From assembly GCF_014652835.1 (NCBI RefSeq), contig NZ_BMZO01000003.1, positions 248,001-312,000 of the forward strand: a stretch of DNA of 64,000 nt. The letters are read 5' to 3'. Shown here piece after piece: positions 37,283-46,778 of the stretch. The position numbers were made by a program, and so were the translations under genes. Positions within the stretch are counted from its first letter, which is position 1. Each line of letters starts with the position of its first letter. A model generated the notes under the pieces. The model had not been told where the DNA came from. It saw nothing but the letters and a program-made list of their open reading frames with translations, and made no database searches. This DNA comes from Limoniibacter endophyticus. Lineage in GTDB: Bacteria; Pseudomonadota; Alphaproteobacteria; Rhizobiales; Rhizobiaceae.

Positions 37283-37849
37283 TCAGACGACGCCGAGGCC
37301 GCCATCTGCCGTCATTGAAACGATCCGTGCTGTCAGCGTGTCGTCGTTGAACAGGAAAAGAATTTGAGCTGCCGGGCCGTCGTCGATGCCGTCCTGGTCG
37401 ACTGCGGAGGGAAGATACTCCGAGACGTGCTGCGAGCCGTCCTTGCGGGCATGGAGGTTTACGGCGATGGTCTCGGGGAGACTCTTGCCGCTCTTATATT
37501 TGATGGTCGAGCTGCTGTTAAATTTCGTGTTGGGCATATTCAGGTCGTCCGATGGCCAACCATTGTTGAAATCGAGTTGCTGGACGATCTTGTTTCCATG
37601 AAGGACGACGGGCTTCTCATTATAAGTGGCAAATTCGAACCGCAGCGACTCGTTCTTTGGCAAAAGTACTTTTTCGTCGACAGAATTTTTCAGCCTGATC
37701 TTGAAGAACAGGTCCTTATATTTGTTCTCCAGGCGAAAATAGTCTAGATCGCGGGTTAGAAACTCAGTAGCGCGCATATCGTCGCGTCCCGGTGAAACGT
37801 GGTCGACTTCGCCTGTCTGAAGGTATTCTTGTTTTTCGCTTTTGGTCAT
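37283..37849 (-). CDS. Unknown protein, member C of a three-gene paralogous set
   Basis: A 188-residue predicted cytoplasmic protein with no signal peptide or membrane helix that I can see. AAGGA lies ten bases upstream of ATG 37849. A beta-rich core contains FFKIRLKN (about 48-55), KIVQQLDFNNGWPSDDLNMP (about 87-106) and a C-terminal acidic loop VDQDGIDDGP (about 150-159). The middle motif is nearly identical to that of the product of 38506-38985 (VQQLDLNNGYSSDDINMPNT), and looser in the product of 37886-38377. The first 45 residues are extra compared with its siblings. I recognise no family; the DxDG loop could bind a metal such as calcium, which is speculation. Confidence 0.75.
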   Translation of the reverse strand: MTKSEKQEYLQTGEVDHVSPGRDDMRATEFLTRDLDYFRLENKYKDLFFKIRLKNSVDEKVLLPKNESLRFEFATYNEKPVVLHGNKIVQQLDFNNGWPSDDLNMPNTKFNSSSTIKYKSGKSLPETIAVNLHARKDGSQHVSEYLPSAVDQDGIDDGPAAQILFLFNDDTLTARIVSMTADGGLGVV

Positions 37850-37885
37850 TCGTCAATATTCCTTTTTGATAATACTTGATGAGTT

Positions 37886-38377
37886 TTAGCTCAGCGGCAC
37901 GTCCGTGACGCTGCTTTCAAGGGCCAGAACGATAGTATCGCTGTCGATGAACTGGTTAAAAATGTCGTTATGGGCCCTGCCGTCCACACCATCTGGGTCC
38001 TGGTAGTTCCGCAGATAGGTCTTCTTGCCAAAGTCGATCAAATTGGCGCTCAGGCTGAAGAAGCGTGCTTTGTAATACAGGTGATTTTCACCTCGCCAGG
38101 GCGATGACGAAATGATCAAATCATCCGAGCTTCCTCCATCATTGAGATCGACCCTGGTCACGGGCAGGTCCGCGAGAGCGAAGGCAACCTTGTGGCCTTC
38201 CTTCTTGAGCAGCAGCTTCAGATCCTGTCCCGTGTCGAGCTTCACCTTCCTGATCTCTCCGCATTGAAGATGAATTCCAATGCTGAGCGAGTCGGAGGTC
38301 TTGTTGATGAATTTAAAAAAGTCCAGGTGCTCGAGGGGCAGGGGCCTGCGACCCGACCCAATGAAATTTGGTTGCAT
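37886..38377 (-). CDS. Unknown protein, member B of a three-gene paralogous set
   Basis: A 163-residue protein with an excellent ribosome site (GGAGGGAG) before ATG 38377, which argues it is a real gene. It keeps the set's features in looser form: LSIGIHLQ (about 31-38), VTRVDLNDGGSSDDL (about 73-87) and NYQDPDGVDG (about 124-133) followed by IFNQF and a DSDT segment. No secretion signal or membrane helix is visible. It lies 36 bases before member C. Function unknown; more diverged than A and C are from each other. Confidence 0.75.
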   Translation of the reverse strand: MQPNFIGSGRRPLPLEHLDFFKFINKTSDSLSIGIHLQCGEIRKVKLDTGQDLKLLLKKEGHKVAFALADLPVTRVDLNDGGSSDDLIISSSPWRGENHLYYKARFFSLSANLIDFGKKTYLRNYQDPDGVDGRAHNDIFNQFIDSDTIVLALESSVTDVPLS

Positions 38378-38505
38378 TTCTCCCTCCGTTGTCCTCGTAA
38401 TTTTTCATGGCACTCTATGAGTGGCAATTGCGGAGATATACGCGCGACGCGGCAAAAAGGCTGCACAGGCATAGGCCGCTGCCTTTGAGGCCGATGTTCG
38501 GAAGG

Positions 38506-38985
38506 CTACAGTCCCGTTTTACCGCAGAGAAAAGTCGACGTCGAATAAAACGGCGTAAGGGAATCAAGGGCTATTGCGAAGGGGGACAGCACGGATGTCA
38601 GAGTTTCACCAGCCAGTGTCTGGAACAGGACGGCCGGCTCGTTCTTTGCAACTCCATCTCTATCGATTATTGCAGCACTTGCTGTACCAAAATCGGTCAG
38701 AACCATTTCACCGGCAGCACGATTCGGCTTGTAAGTGATGGCATCGTGTCGATTGAGGGAGGTATTCGGCATGTTTATATCGTCCGACGAATAACCATTA
38801 TTCAGATCAAGTTGCTGAACAACGGCTCTTCCATATTTTACGATATGCTTTCCTGTCGCGGCGCGTTCAATGTTAAAAGATATACTGTCGCCGTAATTGA
38901 GAGTTTTGTGAGCATCCTCTTCGCCCTGCAGACGGATTTTAATTTGCAATTTTTTGTAATTGTTTTTGAAGACGTAATGTTTCAT
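38506..38985 (-). CDS. Unknown protein, member A of a three-gene paralogous set
   Basis: A 159-residue protein, first of the three in transcription order. It has LQIKIRLQG (about 13-21), VVQQLDLNNGYSSDDINMP (about 55-73) and a IIDRDGV loop (about 106-112) followed by VLFQTLAGET. The N-terminus is rich in Lys and Tyr and the surrounding DNA looks AT-rich compared with neighbouring genes, which may mark acquired DNA. The last 25 residues are unrelated to the siblings. Function unknown. The ribosome site is weak (CGAGA), so the start is less certain than for B. Confidence 0.7.
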   Translation of the reverse strand: MKHYVFKNNYKKLQIKIRLQGEEDAHKTLNYGDSISFNIERAATGKHIVKYGRAVVQQLDLNNGYSSDDINMPNTSLNRHDAITYKPNRAAGEMVLTDFGTASAAIIDRDGVAKNEPAVLFQTLAGETLTSVLSPFAIALDSLTPFYSTSTFLCGKTGL

Positions 38986-39061
38986 TCTCGCGGGTTCTCA
39001 TTATTAAGAAATTTGAAATATGAGATAGAACCTGCGCGAGCAACTACGTAGGAATACGTGT

Positions 39062-40990
39062 CTATTGAGCCGGATCGGCTTCGCCTGCTCCCGTTGAGGA
39101 CGGGCTTGACTCTGCGGGGGTAGCCCGGCTCGGCTGCCGATACATAGGCGATATATATGGCGACCGCAGCGAGCCGCCGACGAAGAACGCGGTATCATCG
39201 TTTTCTGAGGGCACCTGACCTTCGGGCAGATTGCGAGTTGCCGTGCCAGAGAGCGCCAGCCCGCCGCCGACATAGGGCACGAGGCCGTTGAGCCGCACGG
39301 CATAGTCCTTGGCGAGAATTTCAGCCTTCTCGACACGTGCCAGACCAAAGGCGAGACTTGCAGTGACCTCGGCGCGACTAATGTCGATTGCGCTCGATTG
39401 CAGCTCCGACAGCGCGAAAAAGCCGCCCTGCCTTGTTCGCTCGACGAAGGCAGGCAGACTGACAAGATTGAGCGTGCCTGCGCCGAAACGTGCCGTCAGA
39501 TTACCCTCTGCGCCATTGAGGAGATCGGACCAGGATGTTGCGGGTCCTCGCAACGTCGTCGAGATACTTCCCTTCGCGTCAGGAAACAACCCTTTGACGC
39601 CAAGGGCGTCCGACAGTTCAGCTCCATCGAGGTTTGAGCTGTGGAGCCGAAGTTCTGCACGTGTTCCGCCTTCCAGCGTTTCGATGCGAAGGCCCGCCTG
39701 CACGGTGCCCCCAAAAGCTGTGGCGTCCGAAAGATCGATCATCTCGAGCCCGGCGCGCGATTGCACGGTCATGGCGATGTTCGTCAGTGGCAGGTTCCGG
39801 ATTTTGGCACTGGGAGCGGAAAGACGCAGATCCAGCTCCAGGGGAGGAGGGCTTGCTTTGTCCGTTTTCCCTTGCGCTCCACCCGCCAGCGGCGAGAAGT
39901 TTGCTGTCAGCGCGTCGATATCGATGGTCTGGAAAGCAAGCGTGCCGATCACCCGGGCGACCACGTTCTCCGGAAAGCTGATCTCAATGACGCCGCGTCC
40001 GGTGTTGTCGTTGAAGGTGAGTTCTGCGTTCTGAAACTCGATCTGCTTGCTACTACCGCTGACATTGCCGGTGAAGCTCACGGCACCTGGCGCCTGGACA
40101 GTGTCGAACTCGGTTCTGAGCCATTCCATCATGCGAGGGATCGATGGACCGCTGACGGATGCCTTTCCATTGACGAAGCCGTCCTGCGCCAAGCTGGCCT
40201 GACCCTCATAGCTTGCATTCAGAGGGGCAGCCTCAAAAGACAGGTTGATCTGTGAACTTCCACCGGCAAAAAGCAACAAGGGTTGCGCCGTGGTGGCGCT
40301 GAACTTGACGTTTTCTCCGCGCCAGATACCGCTGGCGTTCAATTGTGCCTGACGATTGAGGGCGGGCCAGCTCAGGCTGCCCTGCAGCCCTGTCATGAGT
40401 TCGCTATCGGTCTCGCCAAGCCGCATCATCAATATCCGTGCATCCGAAAAGGACAGTGTGCCGAACGCCTGGGAGGATAAGCTGCTCGTGTCGGGCGATT
40501 GGGGTGAGCGGCTCACTGCAAGGCGCGCGTTGCGAATGGCGCTGGCAAGGCGTCCGCCGCCTGGCCATGGCGGGGTTGGCATGGATGCGCCATTATCCCG
40601 TAGGCGTAGAACCGGGCGGATGAAACGGATTTCCGTGAAGCTGATGCCGCCCCAGAGTGCTTCGAGCGGCGACAGCGTGATCTCGATCTTCTCAGCAGTG
40701 ACAATCGGCTTGCGATCCAGATCCTGCCACTCGGAAAACCGGACGTCGCCCAGCACGGCGTTGAAATTCGGGAATACCTTAAGCTGTGCAGGTTGCCCGA
40801 GTTCGACGCGGTAGCCGCTCCAGCTACTCATCTCGAGTGCGATGCGGTCGCGTACGATCTGCGTCGAGGCTATGTAGGGGAGAACGACGAAAAACAGCCC
40901 AAAAGCTGTGCCAATGAAAAGCAGGGCTGCAAGACCCCATTTAAGGCCGCGCCACGGACTCCGGATCGGGAGCGATGATTTCGTTGACAT
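39062..40990 (-). CDS. AsmA-family envelope protein
   Basis: A 642-residue protein with one N-terminal membrane helix (about 16-40) and a large periplasmic, beta-rich body. The region VELGQPAQLKVFPNFNAVLGDVRF just after the helix and the EKIEITLSPLEALWGG segment are the AsmA N-terminal domain; the C-terminal third carries the AsmA_2 repeat-like LDLRLSAPSAKIRNLPLTN and later LNGLVPYVGGGLALSGTA. AsmA-like proteins are proposed to bridge membranes for phospholipid movement. It is a single gene; the C-terminus is low-complexity (Ser/Pro/Ala). Confidence 0.88.
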   Translation of the reverse strand: MSTKSSLPIRSPWRGLKWGLAALLFIGTAFGLFFVVLPYIASTQIVRDRIALEMSSWSGYRVELGQPAQLKVFPNFNAVLGDVRFSEWQDLDRKPIVTAEKIEITLSPLEALWGGISFTEIRFIRPVLRLRDNGASMPTPPWPGGGRLASAIRNARLAVSRSPQSPDTSSLSSQAFGTLSFSDARILMMRLGETDSELMTGLQGSLSWPALNRQAQLNASGIWRGENVKFSATTAQPLLLFAGGSSQINLSFEAAPLNASYEGQASLAQDGFVNGKASVSGPSIPRMMEWLRTEFDTVQAPGAVSFTGNVSGSSKQIEFQNAELTFNDNTGRGVIEISFPENVVARVIGTLAFQTIDIDALTANFSPLAGGAQGKTDKASPPPLELDLRLSAPSAKIRNLPLTNIAMTVQSRAGLEMIDLSDATAFGGTVQAGLRIETLEGGTRAELRLHSSNLDGAELSDALGVKGLFPDAKGSISTTLRGPATSWSDLLNGAEGNLTARFGAGTLNLVSLPAFVERTRQGGFFALSELQSSAIDISRAEVTASLAFGLARVEKAEILAKDYAVRLNGLVPYVGGGLALSGTATRNLPEGQVPSENDDTAFFVGGSLRSPYISPMYRQPSRATPAESSPSSTGAGEADPAQ

Positions 40991-41193
40991 GCTTTACCGT
41001 GGCAATCCCGTTTCAATACGTCTTATAACAACGCGTTACCCGCGGTCCAGTTCGCGTTTCGCTTCTAAACAGCTCATCTCGCTGGCGGAGCAACGCGACC
41101 ATAGTAGGGCAAAGTCTTCTTTTCGACACGCGACTTCCGGCTTGAAGCGGCTCACGATGACGCTAAACTCCTGTCCGGGAGGAATATCGCACC

Positions 41194-43128
41194 ATGAATC
41201 AAGCCATCTGGACCCCGTCCGCCGCGCGTGTAGCCGAGACAAACTTGACCGATTTCATGAAGAAGATCGGCAAATCCGATTACGCTGCGCTGCACGCATG
41301 GTCGGTTGATGACATAGAAGGTTTTTGGGAAGCAATCTGGGACTATTGCGGGATTGTCGGCGAGCGGGGCGACACCGTTCTGCGTGATGGCGAAAAAATG
41401 CCGGGGGCAACTTTCTTCCCGCACGCCCGCTTGAACTATGCGGAAAATCTCTTGCAAGAGAAAGGCGCGGGCGACGCGCTGGTATTTCGTGCCGAAGCGC
41501 AGGTGGAGCGACGCGTCAGTTGGGATGAGTTGCGCGCCGATGTTTCGCGTCTGCAGCAATGGTTCAAATCGCTTGGTATCAAACCCGGCGATCGCATCGC
41601 CGCCATGATGCCCAACATGCCGGAGACGATTGTCGCGATGCTGGCGGCGACGTCGATGGGCGCAGTCTGGTCGTCCTGTTCCCCCGATTTTGGTGAGAAG
41701 GGCGTACTTGATCGTTTCAGTCAAATCGAACCTGCGCTTTTCGTTACCGTGGATGGTTACTGGTATAACGGCAAGCGGATCGATATCTCCGAAAAGGTGA
41801 GCGCTGTTTGCAAGGCTTTGCCTTCGGTCCGCAATGTCTTGATTGCCGATTTTTTGGGCGGTGGAAGCGCCTTGGCTGAAAGCCTGGCCGCTGCACGAAC
41901 ATTCGATGACGTTCTGCAAAGTTTCGCGCCCCATCCTGTCGAATTTACGCGGCTGCCTTTCAATCACCCGCTCTACATCCTTTTCTCGTCAGGTACGACG
42001 GGTATCCCGAAATGTATTGTTCACTGCGCAGGCGGCGTTCTCCTGCAACACGCCAAGGAGCATGTACTGCACCTCGATATAAAGCCGGGCGACCGCGTCT
42101 ATCACTTCACGACCTGCGGCTGGATGATGTGGAACTGGATCGTCTCGACCCTGGCGCGTCGTATTACGCTCCTGCTTTATGACGGCTCGCCCTTCTATCC
42201 GGACGGCAACGTTCAATTTGACTTCGCACAGGCCGAGAAGATGACCTATTTCGGCACATCCGCGAAATTTCTCGATGCGGCGCGCAAGGCGGGTATCGAG
42301 CCGATCAAGACGCATGATCTCTCGCATTTGCGGTGCATTTCCTCCACGGGGTCGCCGCTGGCGACGGAGTCCTTCCATTACGTTTACCAGTCGATCAAGA
42401 ATGATATCCACCTCTCCTCCATGTCCGGCGGAACGGACCTCGTTGCCTGCCTGGTGGCTGGCGTTCCAGTTCTGCCGGTTCATATAGGCGAAATTCAAGG
42501 TGCTGCGCTTGGCATGGCAGTCGATGTGTTCGATCAGGATGCAAAGCCTGTGCGCGGCGAAAAAGGGGAGCTCGTTTGCACGAAGCCTTTCCCCTCCATG
42601 CCGCTCTATTTCTGGAACGACCCGAAAAGCGAAAAGTACCATGCCGCCTATTTCGACCGGTTCGAAAACATCTGGTGTCATGGGGATTTCGCCGAACGGA
42701 CGCCCCATGACGGCATTATCATTCATGGACGCTCGGATGCGACACTAAACCCCGGTGGCGTACGCATCGGCACGGCCGAAATTTATAATCAGGTCGAGCA
42801 GATGCCGGAGGTTCTGGAGGCGCTTTGCGTGGGGCAGGAGTGGGACCATGACGTGCGCGTGGTGCTTTTCGCACGCCTGGCGGAAGGCGTGACGCTGGAT
42901 GATGCGCTGGAGAAGCGCATTCGCGAGGTTATCCGAAAAGGGGCCAGCCCGCGCCACGTGCCTGCCAAGATTATTGCGGTGGCGGATATACCTCGCACCA
43001 AATCCGGCAAGATCACCGAACTTGCGGTGCGCGAGATCATTCACGGGCGAGCGGTCAAGAACAGCGAGGCGCTCGCTAATCCTGGCGCGCTTGATCTTTA
43101 TCGGCATTTGCCACAATTGCAGGATTGA
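41194..43128 (+). CDS. Acetoacetyl-CoA synthetase
   Basis: A 644-residue AMP-forming ligase that activates acetoacetate, linking ketone bodies or PHB breakdown to acetyl-CoA. Visible motifs are the N-terminal ACS-type FPHARLNYAENLL, the P-loop-like ILFSSGTTGIPKCIVH (about 261-276), MSGGTDLVACLVAG, GRSDATLNPGGVRIG (about 513-527) and the catalytic lysine region PRTKSGKITELAV near the C-terminus. Length and the DVFDQDAKPVRGEKGELVC segment fit AacS rather than acetyl-CoA synthetase. Symbol left open (aacS/acsA naming varies). Confidence 0.92.
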   Translation: MNQAIWTPSAARVAETNLTDFMKKIGKSDYAALHAWSVDDIEGFWEAIWDYCGIVGERGDTVLRDGEKMPGATFFPHARLNYAENLLQEKGAGDALVFRAEAQVERRVSWDELRADVSRLQQWFKSLGIKPGDRIAAMMPNMPETIVAMLAATSMGAVWSSCSPDFGEKGVLDRFSQIEPALFVTVDGYWYNGKRIDISEKVSAVCKALPSVRNVLIADFLGGGSALAESLAAARTFDDVLQSFAPHPVEFTRLPFNHPLYILFSSGTTGIPKCIVHCAGGVLLQHAKEHVLHLDIKPGDRVYHFTTCGWMMWNWIVSTLARRITLLLYDGSPFYPDGNVQFDFAQAEKMTYFGTSAKFLDAARKAGIEPIKTHDLSHLRCISSTGSPLATESFHYVYQSIKNDIHLSSMSGGTDLVACLVAGVPVLPVHIGEIQGAALGMAVDVFDQDAKPVRGEKGELVCTKPFPSMPLYFWNDPKSEKYHAAYFDRFENIWCHGDFAERTPHDGIIIHGRSDATLNPGGVRIGTAEIYNQVEQMPEVLEALCVGQEWDHDVRVVLFARLAEGVTLDDALEKRIREVIRKGASPRHVPAKIIAVADIPRTKSGKITELAVREIIHGRAVKNSEALANPGALDLYRHLPQLQD

Positions 43129-43137
43129 TGAGAACCA

Positions 43138-43165
43138 GGGCGCTCGCGATGGGGCGCCTTTCTTT
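43138..43165. terminator. Possible terminator between acetoacetyl-CoA synthetase and histidine kinase genes
   Basis: GGCGC and GCGCC arms about ten bases apart followed by a TTTCTTTCC run on the plus strand, lying between two convergent genes. The stem is short, so this is a modest call. Confidence 0.4.
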
Positions 43166-43166
43166 C

Positions 43167-46100
43167 CTATTCGGCCAGCACGCGGGTCGGTGGGAAGGTA
43201 ATTTCGACGACCGTACCGACACCCGGCGTCGAACTGATCGAAAAGCGGGCGCGGTTGGCTTCAACCATGGCTTTGGTCAATGGCAAGCCAAGCCCCGTTC
43301 CGTCACCGCGCGTACGCTTCAACGCATTGATCTGCTTGAAGGGCTTCAGAGCATGTTCAATTTCAGATTGTGTCATGCCTGCGCCGGTGTCGCGCACCTT
43401 GACGATCACTTCGCCATTTGGCTCATAGCTGGTTGAAATTATGACTTGTCCGCCGGGCTGGGTATAGCGGATGGCGTTCGAGACCAGATTGAGCGCAATC
43501 TGCCGCACCGAGCGCAAATCCGCCACCACCTCGGGAACGTTGGAGGCGTAGCTTGAACGGATAATGACGCGCTCGCGATTGGCTTGCGGCTGCATCAGCG
43601 CCACCGTTTCGGCCAATGTCTCCGTCAGGGAAACGGCCTCATAGCTCATCTCCTGCGCACCCGCCTCGATTTTGGAGATGTCGAGCAGGTCGTTCACGAG
43701 GTCCAGCACATGCGTTCCGGAACGATTAATGTCACGCAAATAATCGCGGTAACGCTCGTTGAGCAGGGGGCCGAGTTTTTCGTCCATCATCAATTCTGAA
43801 AAGCCGATGATGGCATTGAGCGGCGTGCGAATCTCATGGCTGACGCGAGCAAGGAAATCCGTCTTCTGCGACGAAGCTTCTTCTGCACGCAGACGGGCCG
43901 ATTTGAGATCCGCTTCGGCCTGCTTCCAGGAAGTGATATCGCGCACGACTGCACAAAAGCCACTGCCGTTTGGTAACTTGCCGACAGTCATGAAAAGCGG
44001 AATGAAGCGCCCTTGCGCCTCGCGACCAATTACTTCGCGCCCATCGTTCATGAGGCTCGCGACGCCGTCATTGGCAAGGCTGCGCAGATAATCCTGCGCC
44101 GGGCGCTGGCTCTCGATTGCAAAGAGGGCGGGGAAGGGCTTTCCTGCCATCTGGTGGCTGTCGAAGCCGAAAAGCGCTTCAGCCGGATGGCTTATCGAGC
44201 GGATCGTCTCGTCATTGTTGATGAGGATGACGCCATCCGTCGCCGTGTCGACAATGGTGCGCATCTCTTCAAGCCGCTCCGAAAGCTCCGTGACCTGCGC
44301 TTCGAGGGCAGCATTCGCATCCTGCACAATCGCTGCATCATCCTCCACGATAGCCAGCAGCAGCGCCTTGGCCCCTTGCCAGGAGATGGATTGCAGATAG
44401 GCTTTTACAGGTCTTTCGTCGCCATTTGCGTCGAATAGGCGCATGGTGCGCCGCGTCTCATTGCTGCTTTCATCGACCGGTTCGGGAGCATAGGGCTCGC
44501 CGAACAGCTCCTCGATGCCACCGGCCGCGGAGAACGCGCCAAGATCGGTATAACCGGTCACGGTGAAAAAGGTCTCATTGGCATAATGCAGCAGGTCACC
44601 CGCATGTACCAGAACGGCGACTGGCAGCGTGTCCAGCAGGCTCGTATCCTGCGGCGCCATCGTTCTGGCTTCCCTTGCCGCCTCGCGCTCGTAAAGTGCG
44701 AATTCCTCGGCTTGCGCATCGGCTTTGGAGGCTCCGGTGCTTTCTTCTGCGACGACGGTTTCCGTTGCTTCTGTCGAGGCGGTCGCGCGCGACGCATCTT
44801 CCAGTTCTTCCGGGGAGGAAGCGTCGATATTGTGCGTTGTGGCCGGTTCGGCGAAGAGGTGTTCGTCGCCTAGCAACCGCGATGTCGAATATCGCGGCGT
44901 CGAGTGTGGAGCCGGATCCGACGTTTCGGGAATGGTATGCTTGATGATCCTGTCATCATCCTTGCCTTCGGCCGGATGCGAGATGATGGATGAAGGCTCT
45001 GTGTGTTTGGCGGAAGGCTCTGATTCCGCCGGTTTCGACGCTTCTCCAGGTTGATTCACCGTTGTGAAAAGGGAAGCTTGCGCTTCCTCGTTTTGGCGCC
45101 GTGCCAGCGGGCGCAGGCGTTCTGCAATCTCACGGAAGGCAGCACGTTCAGTATTGTTGAGATGACCGCGGGGCGTCGGCTTCTCCGGCATTGTCTCGGC
45201 GGGCGCTGCGGGCGCAACATCAGCGGGTTTCTGCTCGGGTCGATTGGCAGCCGCGACGCCTGCATCCGCCATGTTTTCATCAAAGCGGAAGGCTTCATTC
45301 ATCCGGGCAATGCCAAAGCCACGAAAGCCTTCGAAGTTGCGATCGCGGTCATAGGTCGGCAGTGCTGCAAGTTCAACTGGCACGAGCCACTCGCTGTCAC
45401 CAACGGGCCAGTGCACAACACGCCCCGACCAGGTGTCACGCCTTTCCAGAAGCCCGGAGATTTCGCCATTGTCGTCCAGCCGCAAGCGCTGCGTGAGTTC
45501 AGCAAACCGCACGCCCAGGAGATCATCGGGCCGTTGGCCGACTGCATAAACGAACTCCTCCGAAACCAAGCTCAAACGTGCTTCGGCATCGGTGCGCCAG
45601 ACGAAGCGTATGGGACGCTCGTCGATCCAGCTTTCAGTATGGCGCGCCGTTTGTGTCACCGTCTCTGCGGGTGTGGAAATTTCGGGGGATCGGGATTGTA
45701 CCTGCGCCTCTTCCGCCCGGATTTCGCCCGCGTCATTGGTGGTGTGCTCGAAATGCCAGCCTTCGGCTGCTTCGGTCGCCATCTGGGAGACAGCTATTGC
45801 GGATTGCTCGGCTTCGGGAGCGCGCGATGCTGGCCTCCCTTCCTGCATTGTCTCGTCAACAGTGATGAGCAGGTGAAGATCGTCACGCAGGCGCACGATA
45901 CCACAGGGAAGTGCGCGGTTTTGTGCTTCTACGCGGCTCTTGAAGAGGACGGCACCGTCCCGCCCAATATGCTGAAGCGCCGATGCGAGCGTTTCGGGCG
46001 TCAGCTCAAGCGCCGGGAAGTCCGGATCGGCAGCAAGAGCATGTCCTTGCCTATCGATGATCGCTGCATGCTGCCCATCGCCGTAAATACCCTCCAGTGC

Positions 46101-46487
46101 CGCAGAGAGCTCTGGTGCGATGCCGCTTGCTGGTGCGCGTAGCAAAAGGGCCTTCGCTCCGTCCGGCAGGATAAGAGACGAGATGATGAGTTGGGTCGCC
46201 GAACCGCCATGTTGAAAAAGACGCAGAGAGAGTGCCGTTTCTTCTATGGCGTCAGGGAAACCATGCATGGCCTGGATTTGTCTTTTTGCTACGAAGCCAA
46301 GCGAGAGGGAAGCGCCGGTCGCACTGATCACATCCTCGAAGCCCAACAAGTGTGCTCCGGGACCGTTGGTCCACAGAACGGCGTCCAGTGTTGGTGCAAT
46401 GACGGCCATGGCGCGCGCGTCGACGAAATGCGCTCGAATGGGATCAAGCGCAACGATGTCGATGAACGGGTGGGGCCGGTATGCCAT
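43167..46487 (-). CDS. Large soluble PAS-sensor histidine kinase, PdhS/PleC-like
   Basis: An 1106-residue kinase with no membrane helix. Regions in order: N-terminal sensor-like domain (about 1-210), PAS-like (about 290-400), a Pro/Ala/Glu-rich linker (about 400-610), PAS (about 612-715), a second PAS (about 740-855), HisKA with His884 in ARVSHEIRTPLNAIIGFSEL, and HATPase (N box LVSNAIRY, G boxes DTGAGM and GDGTGLGLPLTKAMVEAN). The H-box and GLPLTKAMVEAN segment match the DivJ/PleC/PdhS family that controls DivK and the alphaproteobacterial cell cycle. Domain content and solubility fit Brucella PdhS; identity as PdhS itself is inferred. No response regulator is adjacent. Confidence 0.85.
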   Translation of the reverse strand: MAYRPHPFIDIVALDPIRAHFVDARAMAVIAPTLDAVLWTNGPGAHLLGFEDVISATGASLSLGFVAKRQIQAMHGFPDAIEETALSLRLFQHGGSATQLIISSLILPDGAKALLLRAPASGIAPELSAALEGIYGDGQHAAIIDRQGHALAADPDFPALELTPETLASALQHIGRDGAVLFKSRVEAQNRALPCGIVRLRDDLHLLITVDETMQEGRPASRAPEAEQSAIAVSQMATEAAEGWHFEHTTNDAGEIRAEEAQVQSRSPEISTPAETVTQTARHTESWIDERPIRFVWRTDAEARLSLVSEEFVYAVGQRPDDLLGVRFAELTQRLRLDDNGEISGLLERRDTWSGRVVHWPVGDSEWLVPVELAALPTYDRDRNFEGFRGFGIARMNEAFRFDENMADAGVAAANRPEQKPADVAPAAPAETMPEKPTPRGHLNNTERAAFREIAERLRPLARRQNEEAQASLFTTVNQPGEASKPAESEPSAKHTEPSSIISHPAEGKDDDRIIKHTIPETSDPAPHSTPRYSTSRLLGDEHLFAEPATTHNIDASSPEELEDASRATASTEATETVVAEESTGASKADAQAEEFALYEREAAREARTMAPQDTSLLDTLPVAVLVHAGDLLHYANETFFTVTGYTDLGAFSAAGGIEELFGEPYAPEPVDESSNETRRTMRLFDANGDERPVKAYLQSISWQGAKALLLAIVEDDAAIVQDANAALEAQVTELSERLEEMRTIVDTATDGVILINNDETIRSISHPAEALFGFDSHQMAGKPFPALFAIESQRPAQDYLRSLANDGVASLMNDGREVIGREAQGRFIPLFMTVGKLPNGSGFCAVVRDITSWKQAEADLKSARLRAEEASSQKTDFLARVSHEIRTPLNAIIGFSELMMDEKLGPLLNERYRDYLRDINRSGTHVLDLVNDLLDISKIEAGAQEMSYEAVSLTETLAETVALMQPQANRERVIIRSSYASNVPEVVADLRSVRQIALNLVSNAIRYTQPGGQVIISTSYEPNGEVIVKVRDTGAGMTQSEIEHALKPFKQINALKRTRGDGTGLGLPLTKAMVEANRARFSISSTPGVGTVVEITFPPTRVLAE

Positions 46488-46778
46488 GGTTCTCTGAGCC
46501 TGCTTGTCGCAACACCGCGGGTTAACAGTTTTTTAAATAATGCCATGACGCGCAAAGGTCTAGGATGCGTCTGGTAAACTGATCTTTTTCGATGCCATTG
46601 GTTAATCTGTTGCTACAATTTTAATTATTTTTTAGATTCTTGATCGTCCCTTGCTCAGGGATTTCCCGCCTTTCGAAATTGCCTCGGAAGCGACCATTGA
46701 CGTGAATTTTTTGCCGGTTGATGGAAATTGGGGTTGAAATGAAACGCGGTTCGCCGTAAACGCTCCAAATCCTGATGT
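46488..46778. other. Gene-free stretch before tRNA-His
   Basis: About 290 bases hold the kinase promoter region (left) and the leader of the tRNA (right). AT-rich around 46600-46640. No open frame or folded RNA element stands out. Confidence 0.5.

Noticed and set aside
37283-38985. Three paralogues as aegerolysin-like or toxin-immunity proteins
   Set aside because: The motif order and glycine/cysteine pattern of aegerolysins are missing, and no toxin-like or secreted partner gene lies beside them, so I left them unassigned.
45051-46142. Plus-strand open frame of 363 codons inside the histidine kinase gene
   Set aside because: Shadow of the kinase gene, rich in Cys, Arg and Gly; no ribosome site or recognisable motif.
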